A stretch of 64,000 nucleotides of DNA from Nonomuraea polychroma (GCF_004011505.1 NZ_SAUN01000001.1:6909501-6973500); one strand, 5' to 3'; shown: positions 1-8,640, counted from the first letter of the stretch. The notes: generated by a model from the letters alone, not told the origin. Numbers and translations are program-made.

Positions 1-2
1 AG

Positions 3-1151
3 GCGAAATATCCGAACATCAAGGTCAATGTGGTGAACGCCGGGCAGTCCGCCGACCAGTACACCAAGTTGCAGACCGCGATCAAGGCCGGCTCCGGCGC
101 GCCCGACGTGGCGCAGATCGAGTACTTCGCGCTGCCCCAGTTCGCGCTCTCCAAGCAGGTCGTCAACCTCGCCGAGCACGGCTCCGACGCGCTCAAGGAC
201 AAGTTCGCCCCCGCGGCGTGGGGCCAGGTGGCGATCAACGGCGGCGTGTACGGCATCCCGCAGGACACCGGCCCCATGGCGATGTTCTACCGCAAGGACA
301 TCTTCGAGAAGCTGAAGATCGAGCCGCCGAAGACGTGGGCGGAGTTCATCGAGGCGGCCAAGAAGATCAAGGCCGACAACGCGGACAACTTCATCACCTC
401 CATCGACCCCGGCGACGCCGGCGGCGTGGACAGCCTGATCTGGCAGGCAGGCGGCGCGCCGTTCAGGACCTCGGGCGAGAACCAGGTCAGCGTCACCCTC
501 GCCACCGACCCCGGCGTGAAGCAGTTCGTCAGCACCTGGGGCACCCTGCTCGGCGAGAAGCTGGTCGACCCGCAGCCCGGCTGGACCGACGAGTGGTGGA
601 AGGGCATGGGCTCCGGCAAGTACGCGGTCTGGATGACCGGTGCGTGGGCCCCGAACGGCATCATCAACTCCATCCCGCAGACGAAGGGCAAGTGGGCGGT
701 CGCCCCGATGCCGCAGTACGACGCGGCCAAGCCGATGAACGCCGAGAACGGCGGCTCGTCGGTGGCGGTCATCCCGCAGAGCAAGAACATCCCGGCCGCC
801 GTGGCCTTCGCGCAGTGGCTCAACTCCGACCCGGAGGCGGTCAAGTCGCTGAACGAGGAGGCCGGGCTGTTCCCCGCCACCAAGACGCTCCTCGACGACC
901 AGGCGTTCCGTGACGCGCCGCAGGAGTTCTTCGGCGGGCAGAAGATCAACCAGGTGCTCGGCGACGCCTCGGCCGCGGTGAAGGCCGACTGGCAGTACCT
1001 GCCGTTCCAGGTGTACGCCAACAGCATCTTCAAGGACACCGTGGGCCAGGCCATCGACGGCGGCGGCGACCTGGCCGGGGCGCTGAAGACGTGGCAGGAC
1101 CGGATCAGCGCGTTCGGCACCGAGCAGGGCTTCACGCTCTCGAGCGGCTGA
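3..1151 (+). CDS. ABC transporter sugar-binding protein (5' end outside window)
   Basis: Secreted substrate-binding component of a family 1 carbohydrate ABC importer; it would capture a sugar outside the membrane and deliver it to MalF/MalG-type permeases. The frame is open to the window edge and the first visible codons already read into the mature protein (AKYPNIKVNVVNAG), so the signal peptide and lipobox lie upstream; the GTG at 30 is internal. Family features are the SGAPDVAQIEYFALPQF block, the GVYGIPQDTGPMAMFYRKDIF hinge region and a tryptophan-rich segment (WTDEWWKGMGSGKYAVWMTG) typical of sugar contacts. No permease follows: a strong hairpin and a convergent gene come next, so partner permeases must lie upstream or elsewhere. 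The substrate is unknown; the nearby pectin genes make a pectin-derived sugar plausible but unproven. Confidence 0.93.
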   Translation, partial: AKYPNIKVNVVNAGQSADQYTKLQTAIKAGSGAPDVAQIEYFALPQFALSKQVVNLAEHGSDALKDKFAPAAWGQVAINGGVYGIPQDTGPMAMFYRKDIFEKLKIEPPKTWAEFIEAAKKIKADNADNFITSIDPGDAGGVDSLIWQAGGAPFRTSGENQVSVTLATDPGVKQFVSTWGTLLGEKLVDPQPGWTDEWWKGMGSGKYAVWMTGAWAPNGIINSIPQTKGKWAVAPMPQYDAAKPMNAENGGSSVAVIPQSKNIPAAVAFAQWLNSDPEAVKSLNEEAGLFPATKTLLDDQAFRDAPQEFFGGQKINQVLGDASAAVKADWQYLPFQVYANSIFKDTVGQAIDGGGDLAGALKTWQDRISAFGTEQGFTLSSG

Positions 1152-1167
1152 CCGGCCCGGACGAGCG

Positions 1168-1205
1168 GCGGCCCGGCGGGGGGAGGTGCTCCCCCGCCGG
1201 GCCGC
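1168..1205. terminator. Bidirectional hairpin terminator
   Basis: A perfect 15-bp GC stem (1168-1182 pairing with 1191-1205) with an 8-nt loop, followed on the plus strand by TGTTT. It sits between two convergent genes whose ends are 58 bp apart, so it can serve both. Confidence 0.75.
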
Positions 1206-1209
1206 TGTT

Positions 1210-2313
1210 TCAGCTCACTCCGGGCAGGACGAGGGCCGCGTGGTGCAGGTCGGAGTAGTCGGCCCAGCGCTTCGCGCGCCCGGTGGTGACGTCGACCGCG
1301 TAGGAGTACATGTGCCCCTTGTCGTTGACGGTGACCAGGACCTCGGAGCGGCTCGGCCAGATGCTCGTGCCGTCGACGGAGCCCTTCTTCGGCAGGCCGC
1401 GCAGGGTCACCTTGCGCAGGGTCCGCCCCGTCTTGGCGTCGAGCAGCGTGAGCCTGCCGAAGCCCCGCTTGTTGGCGTCTGAGAACTCGACGGCGGCCAC
1501 CGTGCGGCCGTCCGGGGACAGCTCGCTGAAGTTGATGAACACGCCGTCGAAGCGCACCGGCTTGCCTCCGCCCTTGACCGGCATCAGCCACAGGTCCGTC
1601 TTGCGGTACCGGATCAGCTCGACCATGCGATTCTTGATGCTGATCACCTCGTACTTGCCGGGTATCGACACCGTCTCGGTATTGGCCAGGTCGATCAGCA
1701 GGCCGGGTTCCTTGCTTCCCTCACGCGGGTCGAAGGCCACGTACCGGCCGTCGTCGGAGACCGCGAGCATGGCGCCGACGCCGATCCGGTCTTCTTTCAC
1801 CGTGACGGGAGAGACCGTCCTGTTGCCGCTCTCCAGCTTGTGAACGACGAACGTCTGGGCGCGGCGCTCGTAGTAGGCGAGCATGCGCCCGTCCCGGCTG
1901 ATCGCGAGAGGCGCCTGCTGGTCCGTGCGGGTGGCGACGAGCGCGTCCGGCACCCGGTACGTCTTGCCGCTCCGGGTGACCACCCGCCACTCCACGGCAC
2001 TGCAGTCGGCGGTACGCGCCGCCTCGTCGATCTCGCACGGCGTCTGGAACGCGTGGCTGATCGGCCCCACCTTGCCGGCGGGCAAGTCGGGCACCGTGTC
2101 CGTCCGCCTCTGCGTGGCCGTCTGGTCGGTACGCGGCCAGGCAATGACGGCCCCCGCCGTCGTCACCACCACCAGCGCCACGACCGTCGCGACGGTGCCC
2201 AGCATCAGCGTGGCGCGCCGCCTGCGCCGGTGCCCCTCGATGGCCGCATCGGCCAGGCTCACCAGCGGGGCCTCCGCCGCGAGACCCTCCAGCGCGTTGC
2301 GCAGCCTCGTCAT
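1210..2313 (-). CDS. Membrane-anchored beta-propeller-like protein, sigma-factor partner
   Basis: A 367-residue protein of unknown precise function. It has a short cytoplasmic N-terminus (about 33 residues ending in an Arg-rich stop), one membrane segment at about 35-59, and a large extracytoplasmic domain with repeated blade-like patterns (RDGRMLAYYE, DDGRYVAFDP, PDGRTVAAVEF) typical of TolB/WD40-like propellers. Its start overlaps the 3' end of the sigma-factor gene by 4 bp, so the two are translated together. Actinobacterial SigE-type sigma genes are often followed by such membrane proteins. A role as anti-sigma factor or extracellular sensor is inferred; no zinc-binding anti-sigma HxxxCxxC motif is visible. 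Confidence 0.8.
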   Translation of the reverse strand: MTRLRNALEGLAAEAPLVSLADAAIEGHRRRRRATLMLGTVATVVALVVVTTAGAVIAWPRTDQTATQRRTDTVPDLPAGKVGPISHAFQTPCEIDEAARTADCSAVEWRVVTRSGKTYRVPDALVATRTDQQAPLAISRDGRMLAYYERRAQTFVVHKLESGNRTVSPVTVKEDRIGVGAMLAVSDDGRYVAFDPREGSKEPGLLIDLANTETVSIPGKYEVISIKNRMVELIRYRKTDLWLMPVKGGGKPVRFDGVFINFSELSPDGRTVAAVEFSDANKRGFGRLTLLDAKTGRTLRKVTLRGLPKKGSVDGTSIWPSRSEVLVTVNDKGHMYSYAVDVTTGRAKRWADYSDLHHAALVLPGVS

Positions 2314-2816
2314 CGGGCCACCTCCTCGACGTGCAGATCCATCAGCTCGGGCGCGATCTCGCGCAGGCGGGCCAGGGCACGATGGGTCTGGCTCTTGACG
2401 GTGCCGATCGAGCAGCCGAGCACGTCGGCCGTCTGCGCCTCGGTGAGGTCCTCCCAGAAGCGCAGCACGATCACGGCTCGCTGTTTGCGGCCCAGCTTGG
2501 CCAGCGCCTGCCGCAGCACGATCCGATCCAGCGTGGCCTCGTCATAGGAGGTGCTCCGCTCGGGCGGGTGCGCGCTGGGTAACTCGGGACGGTGCCGCCG
2601 CCTCCAGGAGATGTACTGGTTGACCAGCGCCTTGCGCGTGTACGCCTCGGGGTTGCCGCTCCTGGACAGCTTGGACCACTGTCCGACGACCTTGGACAGC
2701 ACGCTCTGCAGCAGGTCCTCGGCAAGATGGGCGTCTCCCATGAGCAGGTACGCGGTCCGCATCAGCGATTGCTGGCGAGCCAGCACGAACTCACGGAAGC
2801 CGTCATGATGATCCAA
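2310..2816 (-). CDS. SigE-family ECF RNA polymerase sigma factor
   Basis: Group IV sigma factor that would redirect RNA polymerase to a small regulon. Region 2 lies at about residues 5-75 (YLLMGDAHLAEDLLQSVLSK, EAYTRKALVNQYISWRRR) and region 4 at about 105-160 (LRFWEDLTEAQTADVLGCSIGTVKSQTHRAL), the usual SigE/SigE70 actinobacterial layout. I chose the TTG at 2816 because an AGGAG lies at ideal spacing upstream and the product, MDHHDGFREFV, matches the family's usual N-terminus and length (168 residues). The frame continues to a start at 2852 that has no comparable site. It overlaps the downstream membrane propeller gene by 4 bp, forming an operon of regulator and probable sensor. Confidence 0.9.
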   Translation of the reverse strand: MDHHDGFREFVLARQQSLMRTAYLLMGDAHLAEDLLQSVLSKVVGQWSKLSRSGNPEAYTRKALVNQYISWRRRHRPELPSAHPPERSTSYDEATLDRIVLRQALAKLGRKQRAVIVLRFWEDLTEAQTADVLGCSIGTVKSQTHRALARLREIAPELMDLHVEEVAR

Positions 2817-2956
2817 TGTGCTCTCCTCTCGCCCTATGCCAACGCGACCCACCCGGTGAAAGGTTGCACGTGCGTCTCCGGTTTCACACCCCGGGTTGTC
2901 CGGCCCGTCGATTCGGCTTCATCGGCCGGTGTCCCGTGGCTGTTAGAGATGCGCGC

Positions 2957-3919
2957 ATGCGCAAATCTCTGCTCCTGTCCGCCCTGATCACCGCGTCGAT
3001 GCTCGTGCCGTCCGTCCCGGCGCACGCCGCCTCCGGGCCCTCCGTCACGTTCGCCCTGATCGGCGACACCCCCTACGGCGACGCCCAGCAGGCCGCGTTC
3101 CCCAAGCTGGTCGACTCCATCGACGCCGACCCGGACGTACGTTTCGTCCTGCATGCCGGTGACGTCAAGAACGGCTCCTCCACCTGCGACGACGCCCGCT
3201 TCGAGACCCTGGCCGGGCTGTTCGGCACGTTCGACGACCCGTTCGTGCTGACGCCCGGCGACAACGAGTGGACCGACTGCCATCGCACCGCCGCCGGCGG
3301 CTACCTCCCCACCGAACGGCTGGAGGCGGTCCGCCGCATCTTCTATCCCGTCGCGGGACGCACCATCGGCGGCCACCCGATGGGCGTGCGCACCCAGGCC
3401 CGCGATGCCCGGCACCGCGACTACCGGGAGAACGTGCTCTTCACCCGATCCGGCGTGGTCTTCGCCACCGTGCACGTGGTCGGCAGCGAGAACGACCTGG
3501 CCCCCTGGAGTCAGCTGCCCGGCGGCGACCGGCCCGCGGAGCGGCTGGCCGAGTTCGAGGCGCGCAAGGCCGCCGCGCTGGACTGGATCGACAACGCCTT
3601 CGCCGTCGCACGCCGTACGCAGGCGCCCGGCGTGCTGCTGATGATGCAGGCCGAGCCCCTGGACACCCCCGGATTCGCCGAGATCAGGGCGCGCATCGTG
3701 GAGCAGACCCGGGCGTACGGCAAGCCGGTCGTCCTCGCGCACGGCGACGAGCACGTCTACGAGGTGGAGCCCGGCTACGCCGGGGTGCCCAACCTGACCC
3801 GCCTGGAGACGTACGGCGACACCGCCGCCAACTGGCTGCGCGTCACCGCGGACCCGAAATCGTCCGCCGTCTTCTCGTGGGAGCCGCAGACCGTACCGGC
3901 CGGAGATCAGGAGGGGTGA
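2957..3919 (+). CDS. Secreted calcineurin-like metallophosphoesterase
   Basis: Predicted exported phosphoesterase of 320 residues. The ATG at 2957 gives a classical Sec signal peptide (MRKSLLLSALITASMLVPSVPAHA). The metal-binding blocks of the calcineurin-like fold appear in order: GDTPYGD near residue 36, HAGDVKNGS near 73, GDNEWTDC near 100 and a late AHGDEHVYEVEPG. The canonical GNH(D/E) block is replaced by PGDNEW, as in a branch of actinobacterial secreted phosphoesterases. The substrate cannot be told from sequence. It lies between a divergent sigma operon and the two-component genes, 30 bp upstream of the response regulator, so read-through into that pair is possible. Confidence 0.88.
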   Translation: MRKSLLLSALITASMLVPSVPAHAASGPSVTFALIGDTPYGDAQQAAFPKLVDSIDADPDVRFVLHAGDVKNGSSTCDDARFETLAGLFGTFDDPFVLTPGDNEWTDCHRTAAGGYLPTERLEAVRRIFYPVAGRTIGGHPMGVRTQARDARHRDYRENVLFTRSGVVFATVHVVGSENDLAPWSQLPGGDRPAERLAEFEARKAAALDWIDNAFAVARRTQAPGVLLMMQAEPLDTPGFAEIRARIVEQTRAYGKPVVLAHGDEHVYEVEPGYAGVPNLTRLETYGDTAANWLRVTADPKSSAVFSWEPQTVPAGDQEG

Positions 3920-3935
3920 AGTAGACCGGACATAA

Positions 3936-3954
3936 GGCACCATTTAAAGGTGCC
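3936..3954. promoter_or_regulatory. Dyad overlapping response-regulator start codon
   Basis: A perfect inverted repeat, GGCACC-N7-GGTGCC, whose right arm contains the GTG start at 3950. No Shine-Dalgarno is evident just upstream. It could be an autoregulatory operator or an RNA hairpin that masks the start. Confidence 0.4.
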
Positions 3955-4651
3955 GAATCGTGTCCTCATCGCCGACGACGATCGTGCCATCCGCGAGTCC
4001 CTTACGCGGGCGCTGGAGCTGGAAGGGTACGACGTCGTCGCCGCGGCCGACGGGGTGGAGGCGCTGACCCGGGCCCGCCGGGACAGTTTCCACGCCCTGG
4101 TGGTCGACGTGATGATGCCGCATGTCGACGGCCTGGCCGTGTGCCGCGTGCTGCGCGCCGAAGGCGACCGCACCCCCGTGTTGATGCTCACCGCCCGCGT
4201 CGAGACCCCTGATCGGGTCGCCGGTCTGGACGCCGGCGCCGACGACTATCTGCCCAAACCCTTCGAGCTCGACGAGCTGCTCGCCCGCCTGCGGGCGCTG
4301 CTGCGTCGCGCCACGCTGGCTCAGGCGTCCGACGTGCCGGGCCACGCCGACGACGTACTCGAGATCGCATCGCTCCGCGTCGACCCCACCGCACGGCGCG
4401 CCTGGTGGGCCGACGCGGTGCTGCAGCTGACGAAGACCGAGTTCGACCTGCTGGAGCTCATGGTGCACAACGCGGGGATCGTGCTGGACCACTCGACGAT
4501 CTACCAGCGGATCTGGGGCTACGACTTCGGCCCGGACTCCAAGAACCTGGCCGTCTACATCGGCTACCTGCGGCGCAAACTGGCCGAAGCCGGCGGGCAT
4601 GACGTGATCCACACCGTGCGTGGCGTGGGCTACGTGGTCCGGCGGCCATGA
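3950..4651 (+). CDS. OmpR/PhoB-family response regulator (MprA/PrrA-like)
   Basis: Cytoplasmic DNA-binding response regulator of 233 residues. The receiver domain spans about 1-115 with the acidic cluster DDD at 10-12, phospho-acceptor D53 in VVDVMMPH, a conserved Thr/Ala in MLTARVE and Lys in [10 protein letters not shown] winged-helix output domain follows (about 135-230; [45 protein letters not shown]). The GTG start at 3950 is the only one giving a complete receiver. The stop overlaps the kinase start by 4 bp (ATGA), so the pair is one operon. The closest named relatives are mycobacterial MprA and PrrA, known for envelope-stress control; the signal here is unknown. Confidence 0.95.
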   Translation: MPNRVLIADDDRAIRESLTRALELEGYDVVAAADGVEALTRARRDSFHALVVDVMMPHVDGLAVCRVLRAEGDRTPVLMLTARVETPDRVAGLDAGADDYLPKPFELDELLARLRALLRRATLAQASDVPGHADDVLEIASLRVDPTARRAWWADAVLQLTKTEFDLLELMVHNAGIVLDHSTIYQRIWGYDFGPDSKNLAVYIGYLRRKLAEAGGHDVIHTVRGVGYVVRRP

Positions 4652-6018
4652 GCCTGCGCTCGCGCTTCGCGCTCGCGTTCGCCGTCGTCGCCGCCGTGGT
4701 GTCGGCGACGGTCGGCGTGCTGAGCTACAGCTTCGCCTCCGAGCGCATCACCGCGGAGATCGACCGCTCGTTGCGGGACACCACGGTGGCCCTGGCCAAC
4801 GGTCAGGATCAGGTGCCCGGGTCCGTCCTCGCCCTCGCCCCGCGACCCGGCCCTCACCGGGACGACGGCGAGAGGTATGAGATGACCGCGCAGGCCGTGG
4901 CCCGTGACGGCACGGTCCGGCACCTGGGCGGAGTGGCCGTCCCGCTGCCGGTCTCCGACGTCGCCCGCGCCCTTGCCGCCTCCGCCGCCCCCGGGCGAAC
5001 GCACACCGCCGAGGTGGTCGTCGGCGGGCACTGCTACCGCCAGCTGACCACCGCACTCGGCCAGGGCCGCGGAGCCCTGCAGGTGGCGATCCACATCGAC
5101 CCGGCGAACCGCCTGCTGGGCGGTTTGCGCAACGAGGTCGCGGTGCTCTGTCTCGCCGTCATGCTCGCCGCCGCGGCCATGGGCTGGCTGGTCGCCGGGC
5201 GCATCACCCGGCGCCTGGTCCGGCTGGCCAGGGTGGCCGAAGACGTCAGCGTCCACGACCTCGCCGACCGTGAGGTGCGGGTGGACGGCTCCGACGAGGT
5301 CGGCCGGCTGTCGGCCGCGTTCAACACGATGCTCGGCCGCCTCGCCGCCGCCCGCGAGGACCAGGAGAGGCTGGTGGAGGACGCCGCCCACGAGTTGCGG
5401 ACCCCGCTGACCAGCCTGCGTACCAACACCAGTGTGCTGCGCCGCTACACCGACCTCTCCCCCGACGCCCGTGACCGGCTCCTCGACGACGTCGAGGGGG
5501 AGGCTCGCGAGCTCAGCCACCTGGCCGACGAGCTCGTCGAGCTCGCCCTCGCCCGGTACAACGACGAGGACGAAGCACCCGTGGAGCTGGCCGCCGTCGC
5601 CCACCGCGCCGCGGAGCGCCTGCGCCGGCGCACCGGCCGGCCGGTGCGGATCGACGCCGACGACTCCGTGGTCCGCGGTCGCCGCCAGCGACTCGAACGC
5701 GCGATCAGCAACCTGCTGGAGAACGCCGCCAAGTTCGACGACGACGGCACCGAGCCCATCGAGGTGCGCATCCGCCAAGGCACGATCACCGTGTCCGACC
5801 GCGGTCCCGGAATGAAGCCTGATGACGAGGCACGGGTGTTCGACCGGTTCTACCGGGCCGACACCGCCCGCGGCCTGCCCGGGTCCGGGCTCGGCCTGGC
5901 GATCGTGCGTGACGTCGCCGAGGCGCACGGCGGCGCCGTCTTCGCCAGAGCCCGGCCGGGCGGCGGGGCCACGGTCGGGTTCACCGTGGGCGGGTCCCGC
6001 CTGTCGCCGCCGGAGTGA
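4648..6018 (+). CDS. HAMP-domain sensor histidine kinase
   Basis: Membrane sensor kinase of 456 residues, partner of the regulator it overlaps by 4 bp. Membrane segments at about 7-29 and 163-185 flank an extracytoplasmic sensor of about 130 residues with no recognised fold. HAMP follows (about 185-237), then the dimerisation helix with phospho-accepting H248 ([13 protein letters not shown]), and an ATPase domain with the N box (NLLENAAKF), G1 (DRGPGM), F box (FDRFYR) and G2 (GSGLGLAIV). All catalytic motifs are intact. The short HAMP-HisKA architecture fits MprB/PrrB-like kinases. Confidence 0.95.
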   Translation: MSLRSRFALAFAVVAAVVSATVGVLSYSFASERITAEIDRSLRDTTVALANGQDQVPGSVLALAPRPGPHRDDGERYEMTAQAVARDGTVRHLGGVAVPLPVSDVARALAASAAPGRTHTAEVVVGGHCYRQLTTALGQGRGALQVAIHIDPANRLLGGLRNEVAVLCLAVMLAAAAMGWLVAGRITRRLVRLARVAEDVSVHDLADREVRVDGSDEVGRLSAAFNTMLGRLAAAREDQERLVEDAAHELRTPLTSLRTNTSVLRRYTDLSPDARDRLLDDVEGEARELSHLADELVELALARYNDEDEAPVELAAVAHRAAERLRRRTGRPVRIDADDSVVRGRRQRLERAISNLLENAAKFDDDGTEPIEVRIRQGTITVSDRGPGMKPDDEARVFDRFYRADTARGLPGSGLGLAIVRDVAEAHGGAVFARARPGGGATVGFTVGGSRLSPPE

Positions 6019-6043
6019 TCGTGAGAGCGGCGAGCCCAGCCCA

Positions 6044-7042
6044 TCAGTGATCCACGGTGACGACGATCTTGCCCACCTGGTCGCCGGCCTCCAGGTAACG
6101 GTGTGCTGCGACGATCTCGTCCAAGCCGAAGACCCGGTCCACGGCGGGCTCGAAGGCTCCGCTCCGCAAGCCCGAGGAGACGAACGCCGCGGCCCGGCGC
6201 AGCCGCTCCGGATCCCTGGTCGTCTCGTGGACGGTATAGGTGCGCATGTTCAGGGCGGGCATGCCGAGCTCGAACCCCGGATAGGGGGTCACCTCACCGC
6301 TCAGCGCACCGTATTCGAGCAGTGTGCCGCCGGGGGCGACCACTTTGGCCAGGTCCACCACGCCGGGGCCGGCGATGGCGTCGAAGACGAACTCGGCGCC
6401 TCGTCCCGCCGTCAGGTCGAGCACGCGCGCGACGACGTCCTCCTCGCCGGTGACGATCACCTCGGCCGCCCCCGCCTTGCGCAGCCGCTCGGCCTTGGCC
6501 CGGGTGCGGGTGGTGGCGATGGGCACCGCACCCACGCGGTTGGCGACCTGGAGCGCGGCCAGGCCCACGCTGCTGGAGGCGGCGGTCAGCACGACCGTGT
6601 CCCCGGCACGCATCCCGCCGACCTCTACCAGCGCCCCATACGCCGTCACGTAGGGCATCCACACAGCCGCACCCTCGACCGCGCCGAGCCCGTCGGGGCG
6701 GCGTAGCACCGCGGCCGCGGGGACGATCGCACGCTCGGCATAGACGCCGTAGTCGTTCATCGAGAACGCGGGCACCACGCTGACCGCCTGCCCGGCCTCG
6801 AATCCCGCCACGTCCGCGCCGACGGCCTCCACCACTCCCGCCGCCTCGGTGCCGAGCCGGGCCGGGAACTCCCTGACCGGCTCGATGTAGTGGCCGCTGC
6901 GGAACAACACCTCGGCCCGGTTGAGCCCGATCGCGTCCACCCGGATCAGCAGCTCATGAGGGCCGGGCTCGCCGACCTCCACGTCCTCCAACCGCAGCAC
7001 GTCCGGTCCGCCGAGCTCGCGGAACCGCACCGTCTTGACCAT
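6044..7042 (-). CDS. Zinc-independent NADPH:quinone oxidoreductase-like protein
   Basis: Medium-chain dehydrogenase/reductase of 332 residues, likely reducing quinones, enones or reactive carbonyls with NADPH. The N-terminal GroES-like domain has the quinone-oxidoreductase signature (VDAIGLNRAEVLFRSG, then LGTEAAGVVEAVG) without zinc-ligand cysteines. A Rossmann domain follows (VVLTAASSSVGLAALQVANRVGA). The ATG at 7042 is chosen for its AAAGGGG ribosome-binding site and because MVKTVRFRELGGPDVL is the family's normal N-terminus. It diverges from a winged-helix regulator across 101 bp that holds perfect inverted repeats, so that regulator very likely controls it. Confidence 0.92.
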   Translation of the reverse strand: MVKTVRFRELGGPDVLRLEDVEVGEPGPHELLIRVDAIGLNRAEVLFRSGHYIEPVREFPARLGTEAAGVVEAVGADVAGFEAGQAVSVVPAFSMNDYGVYAERAIVPAAAVLRRPDGLGAVEGAAVWMPYVTAYGALVEVGGMRAGDTVVLTAASSSVGLAALQVANRVGAVPIATTRTRAKAERLRKAGAAEVIVTGEEDVVARVLDLTAGRGAEFVFDAIAGPGVVDLAKVVAPGGTLLEYGALSGEVTPYPGFELGMPALNMRTYTVHETTRDPERLRRAAAFVSSGLRSGAFEPAVDRVFGLDEIVAAHRYLEAGDQVGKIVVTVDH

Positions 7043-7079
7043 CACGTCACCCCTTTCGATCGGCTCCTCACTCAAACGG

Positions 7080-7136
7080 AAAGTACGATACCTGTCAAAC
7101 TTCGATATCCGTCGTACTTTGATGAGTGTCGTACGA
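7080..7136. promoter_or_regulatory. Paired GTACGA operator sites between divergent genes
   Basis: A perfect 9-bp inverted repeat, AAAGTACGA (7080-7088) with TCGTACTTT (7112-7120), and a second 8-bp palindrome TCGTACGA (7129-7136) just upstream of the regulator start. All share a GTACGA core. The placement fits binding by the adjacent winged-helix protein to repress both divergent promoters. Confidence 0.65.
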
Positions 7137-7143
7137 TGGAGCG

Positions 7144-7470
7144 GTGACAACGCGGCAGGCCGTGCGGGACCGCATCCCGCCTCACCCGGACATCCGGACG
7201 ATCACTCTCCAGCAGGTGCTCGAGGCCCTGGTCGACCCGGTGCGCCGCCGGATCGTCCGCGAGCTCTACACCGCCGGCCAGGACATGCGCTGCGGCACGT
7301 TCGACCTGCCGGTCAGCAAGTCCACCGCCACCCACCACTTCAACGTGCTGCGGGAGGCCGGACTCATCCGCCAGTACTACGTGGGCACCTCCCGCATGAA
7401 CGCGCTGCGCCGCGACGAGATCGACGAAGCCTTCCCCGGGCTGCTCCGCGCTCTGTCAGGACGGGAGTGA
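7144..7470 (+). CDS. ArsR-like winged-helix transcriptional regulator
   Basis: Small DNA-binding regulator of 108 residues. The winged helix spans about 18-90 (VLEALVDPVRRRIVRELY, VSKSTATHHFNVLREAGLI, then a wing GTSRMNAL). It lacks the ELCVCDL metal site of true ArsR/SmtB sensors; one cysteine (DMRCGTF) is the only obvious ligand or redox candidate. The GTG at 7144 has a GGAG-like site; an alternative GTG at 7126 would add six residues and run through the operator. It is divergent from the oxidoreductase and is probably its repressor, released by an oxidant, an electrophile or the enzyme's substrate. Confidence 0.88.
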   Translation: MTTRQAVRDRIPPHPDIRTITLQQVLEALVDPVRRRIVRELYTAGQDMRCGTFDLPVSKSTATHHFNVLREAGLIRQYYVGTSRMNALRRDEIDEAFPGLLRALSGRE

Positions 7471-7471
7471 C

Positions 7472-7490
7472 GGCGCGCCACCGGCGCGCC
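7472..7490. terminator. Hairpin between convergent genes
   Basis: GGCGCGCC-ACC-GGCGCGCC forms an 8-bp stem with a 3-nt loop immediately after the regulator stop. A second GC-rich hairpin-like block follows to about 7515. It separates the regulator from the convergent dehydrogenase. Confidence 0.5.
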
Positions 7491-7543
7491 CGGCCCCGCC
7501 GGGACGGCGGGCTCGACGTGACCGTCGCCTTCCCCTGACGCTG

Positions 7544-8557
7544 TCAGGCGATGTAGGAGAGCTGCTCCGGCTCCACCTGCCCGAGCAGCGGCTTGCCGCT
7601 GAGGAACCGGCCCACCTCCGCGACGGCGAACTCGCCGAGGCGCCGCAGCTCGCGGCCCTGCGCTCCGGCCAGGTGCGGCGTGACCAGGACGTTCGGCAGG
7701 GAGAAGAGCGGGTGTCCGGGCGGCAGCGGTTCGGGGTCGGTCACGTCGAGGATGGCAGAGATCCGGCCGCCGGCGCACGAGCGGGTCAGCGCCTCGGTGT
7801 CGATGAGCGATCCGCGGGCGGTGTTGATGACGACAGCGCCGTCGGGCAGCAGGTCCAGCCGTCGCCCGTCGAGCATGTGGCGGGTCTCGGGCAGGGCGGG
7901 GGCGTGGACGGTGACGAGGTCGCTGCGGCGGCAGAGGTCGTCCATGCTCACCTGCTCGGCGCCGAGGCGGGCCGCTTCGGCGGCGGTCACGTACGGGTCG
8001 TACAGCAGGACCTCGACCTCGAAGGACTGGAGCCGCCGCAGGACGAGGCGGCCGATCCGGGAGGCGCCGATCACCCCGACCGTGCAGTCATGCAGCCCGG
8101 TGCCCTCCCCTCGCAGCCATTCCCTGGGCGCGCCCTCGACGGCGGCCGCATAGCCCCTGGCGCGGCTGAACACCTGCTTCGCGCCGAGGACGAGCATGGC
8201 CATGGTGTAGTCGGCCACCGGGACGGCGTTCGCCTCGGCGGCGGAGGACACGACGACACCCCGCTCGAACACGAGGGGATCGACGCCTGCCTTGACGGTG
8301 CCGGCGGCGTGCACGATCGCGCGCAGCCGGGGCGCGGCCGCCAGCACGCCGGCGTCGATGCGGGGGGCTCCCCACCCGGTGACCAGGATGTCCGCCTCCG
8401 CCAAGGCCGCGGCGGCAGCCGCTCCTTCGAACGAGGTGAACGTCGTCGCCGGATCGATGTCGACCAGTTCCTGCAGACGGGTGACAAGGTCGGCGGGGAA
8501 GACGCCGCCGAACGCCCAGGGGGCGATGGCGAAGACAGCGACGGGTCGCCGTGGCAC
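7544..8557 (-). CDS. D-isomer-specific 2-hydroxyacid dehydrogenase
   Basis: NAD(P)-dependent dehydrogenase of 337 residues that would reduce a 2-keto acid or oxidise a D-2-hydroxy acid. A Rossmann motif (VGVIGASRIGRLVLRRL) lies near 160. The catalytic residues appear in order: Arg in NTARGSLID, Glu in DVTDPEPLPPGHPL and His in VTPHLAGAQ. The GTG start at 8557 has GAGGAG eight bases upstream. A LacI-type palindrome lies 21-34 bp upstream of the start, resembling sites near the LacI gene at 15.4 kb. That ties this enzyme to the rhamnogalacturonan locus, perhaps for keto-acid or uronate intermediates; the link is inference. Confidence 0.92.
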   Translation of the reverse strand: MPRRPVAVFAIAPWAFGGVFPADLVTRLQELVDIDPATTFTSFEGAAAAAALAEADILVTGWGAPRIDAGVLAAAPRLRAIVHAAGTVKAGVDPLVFERGVVVSSAAEANAVPVADYTMAMLVLGAKQVFSRARGYAAAVEGAPREWLRGEGTGLHDCTVGVIGASRIGRLVLRRLQSFEVEVLLYDPYVTAAEAARLGAEQVSMDDLCRRSDLVTVHAPALPETRHMLDGRRLDLLPDGAVVINTARGSLIDTEALTRSCAGGRISAILDVTDPEPLPPGHPLFSLPNVLVTPHLAGAQGRELRRLGEFAVAEVGRFLSGKPLLGQVEPEQLSYIA

Positions 8558-8577
8558 GAAGTCAGCTCCTCGAACTA

Positions 8578-8591
8578 TGTAAACGGTTACA
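8578..8591. promoter_or_regulatory. LacI-type operator upstream of hydroxyacid dehydrogenase
   Basis: TGTAAACGGTTACA: 5-bp perfect arms (TGTAA/TTACA) around ACGG. The segment 8580-8590 matches 9 of 11 positions of the reverse complement of the site at 15145-15155. Confidence 0.6.
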
Positions 8592-8640
8592 GACGCACGA
8601 CCACTCTACGGGCAGGGGTCCGGGAGCGTTGGCGGCCCGG

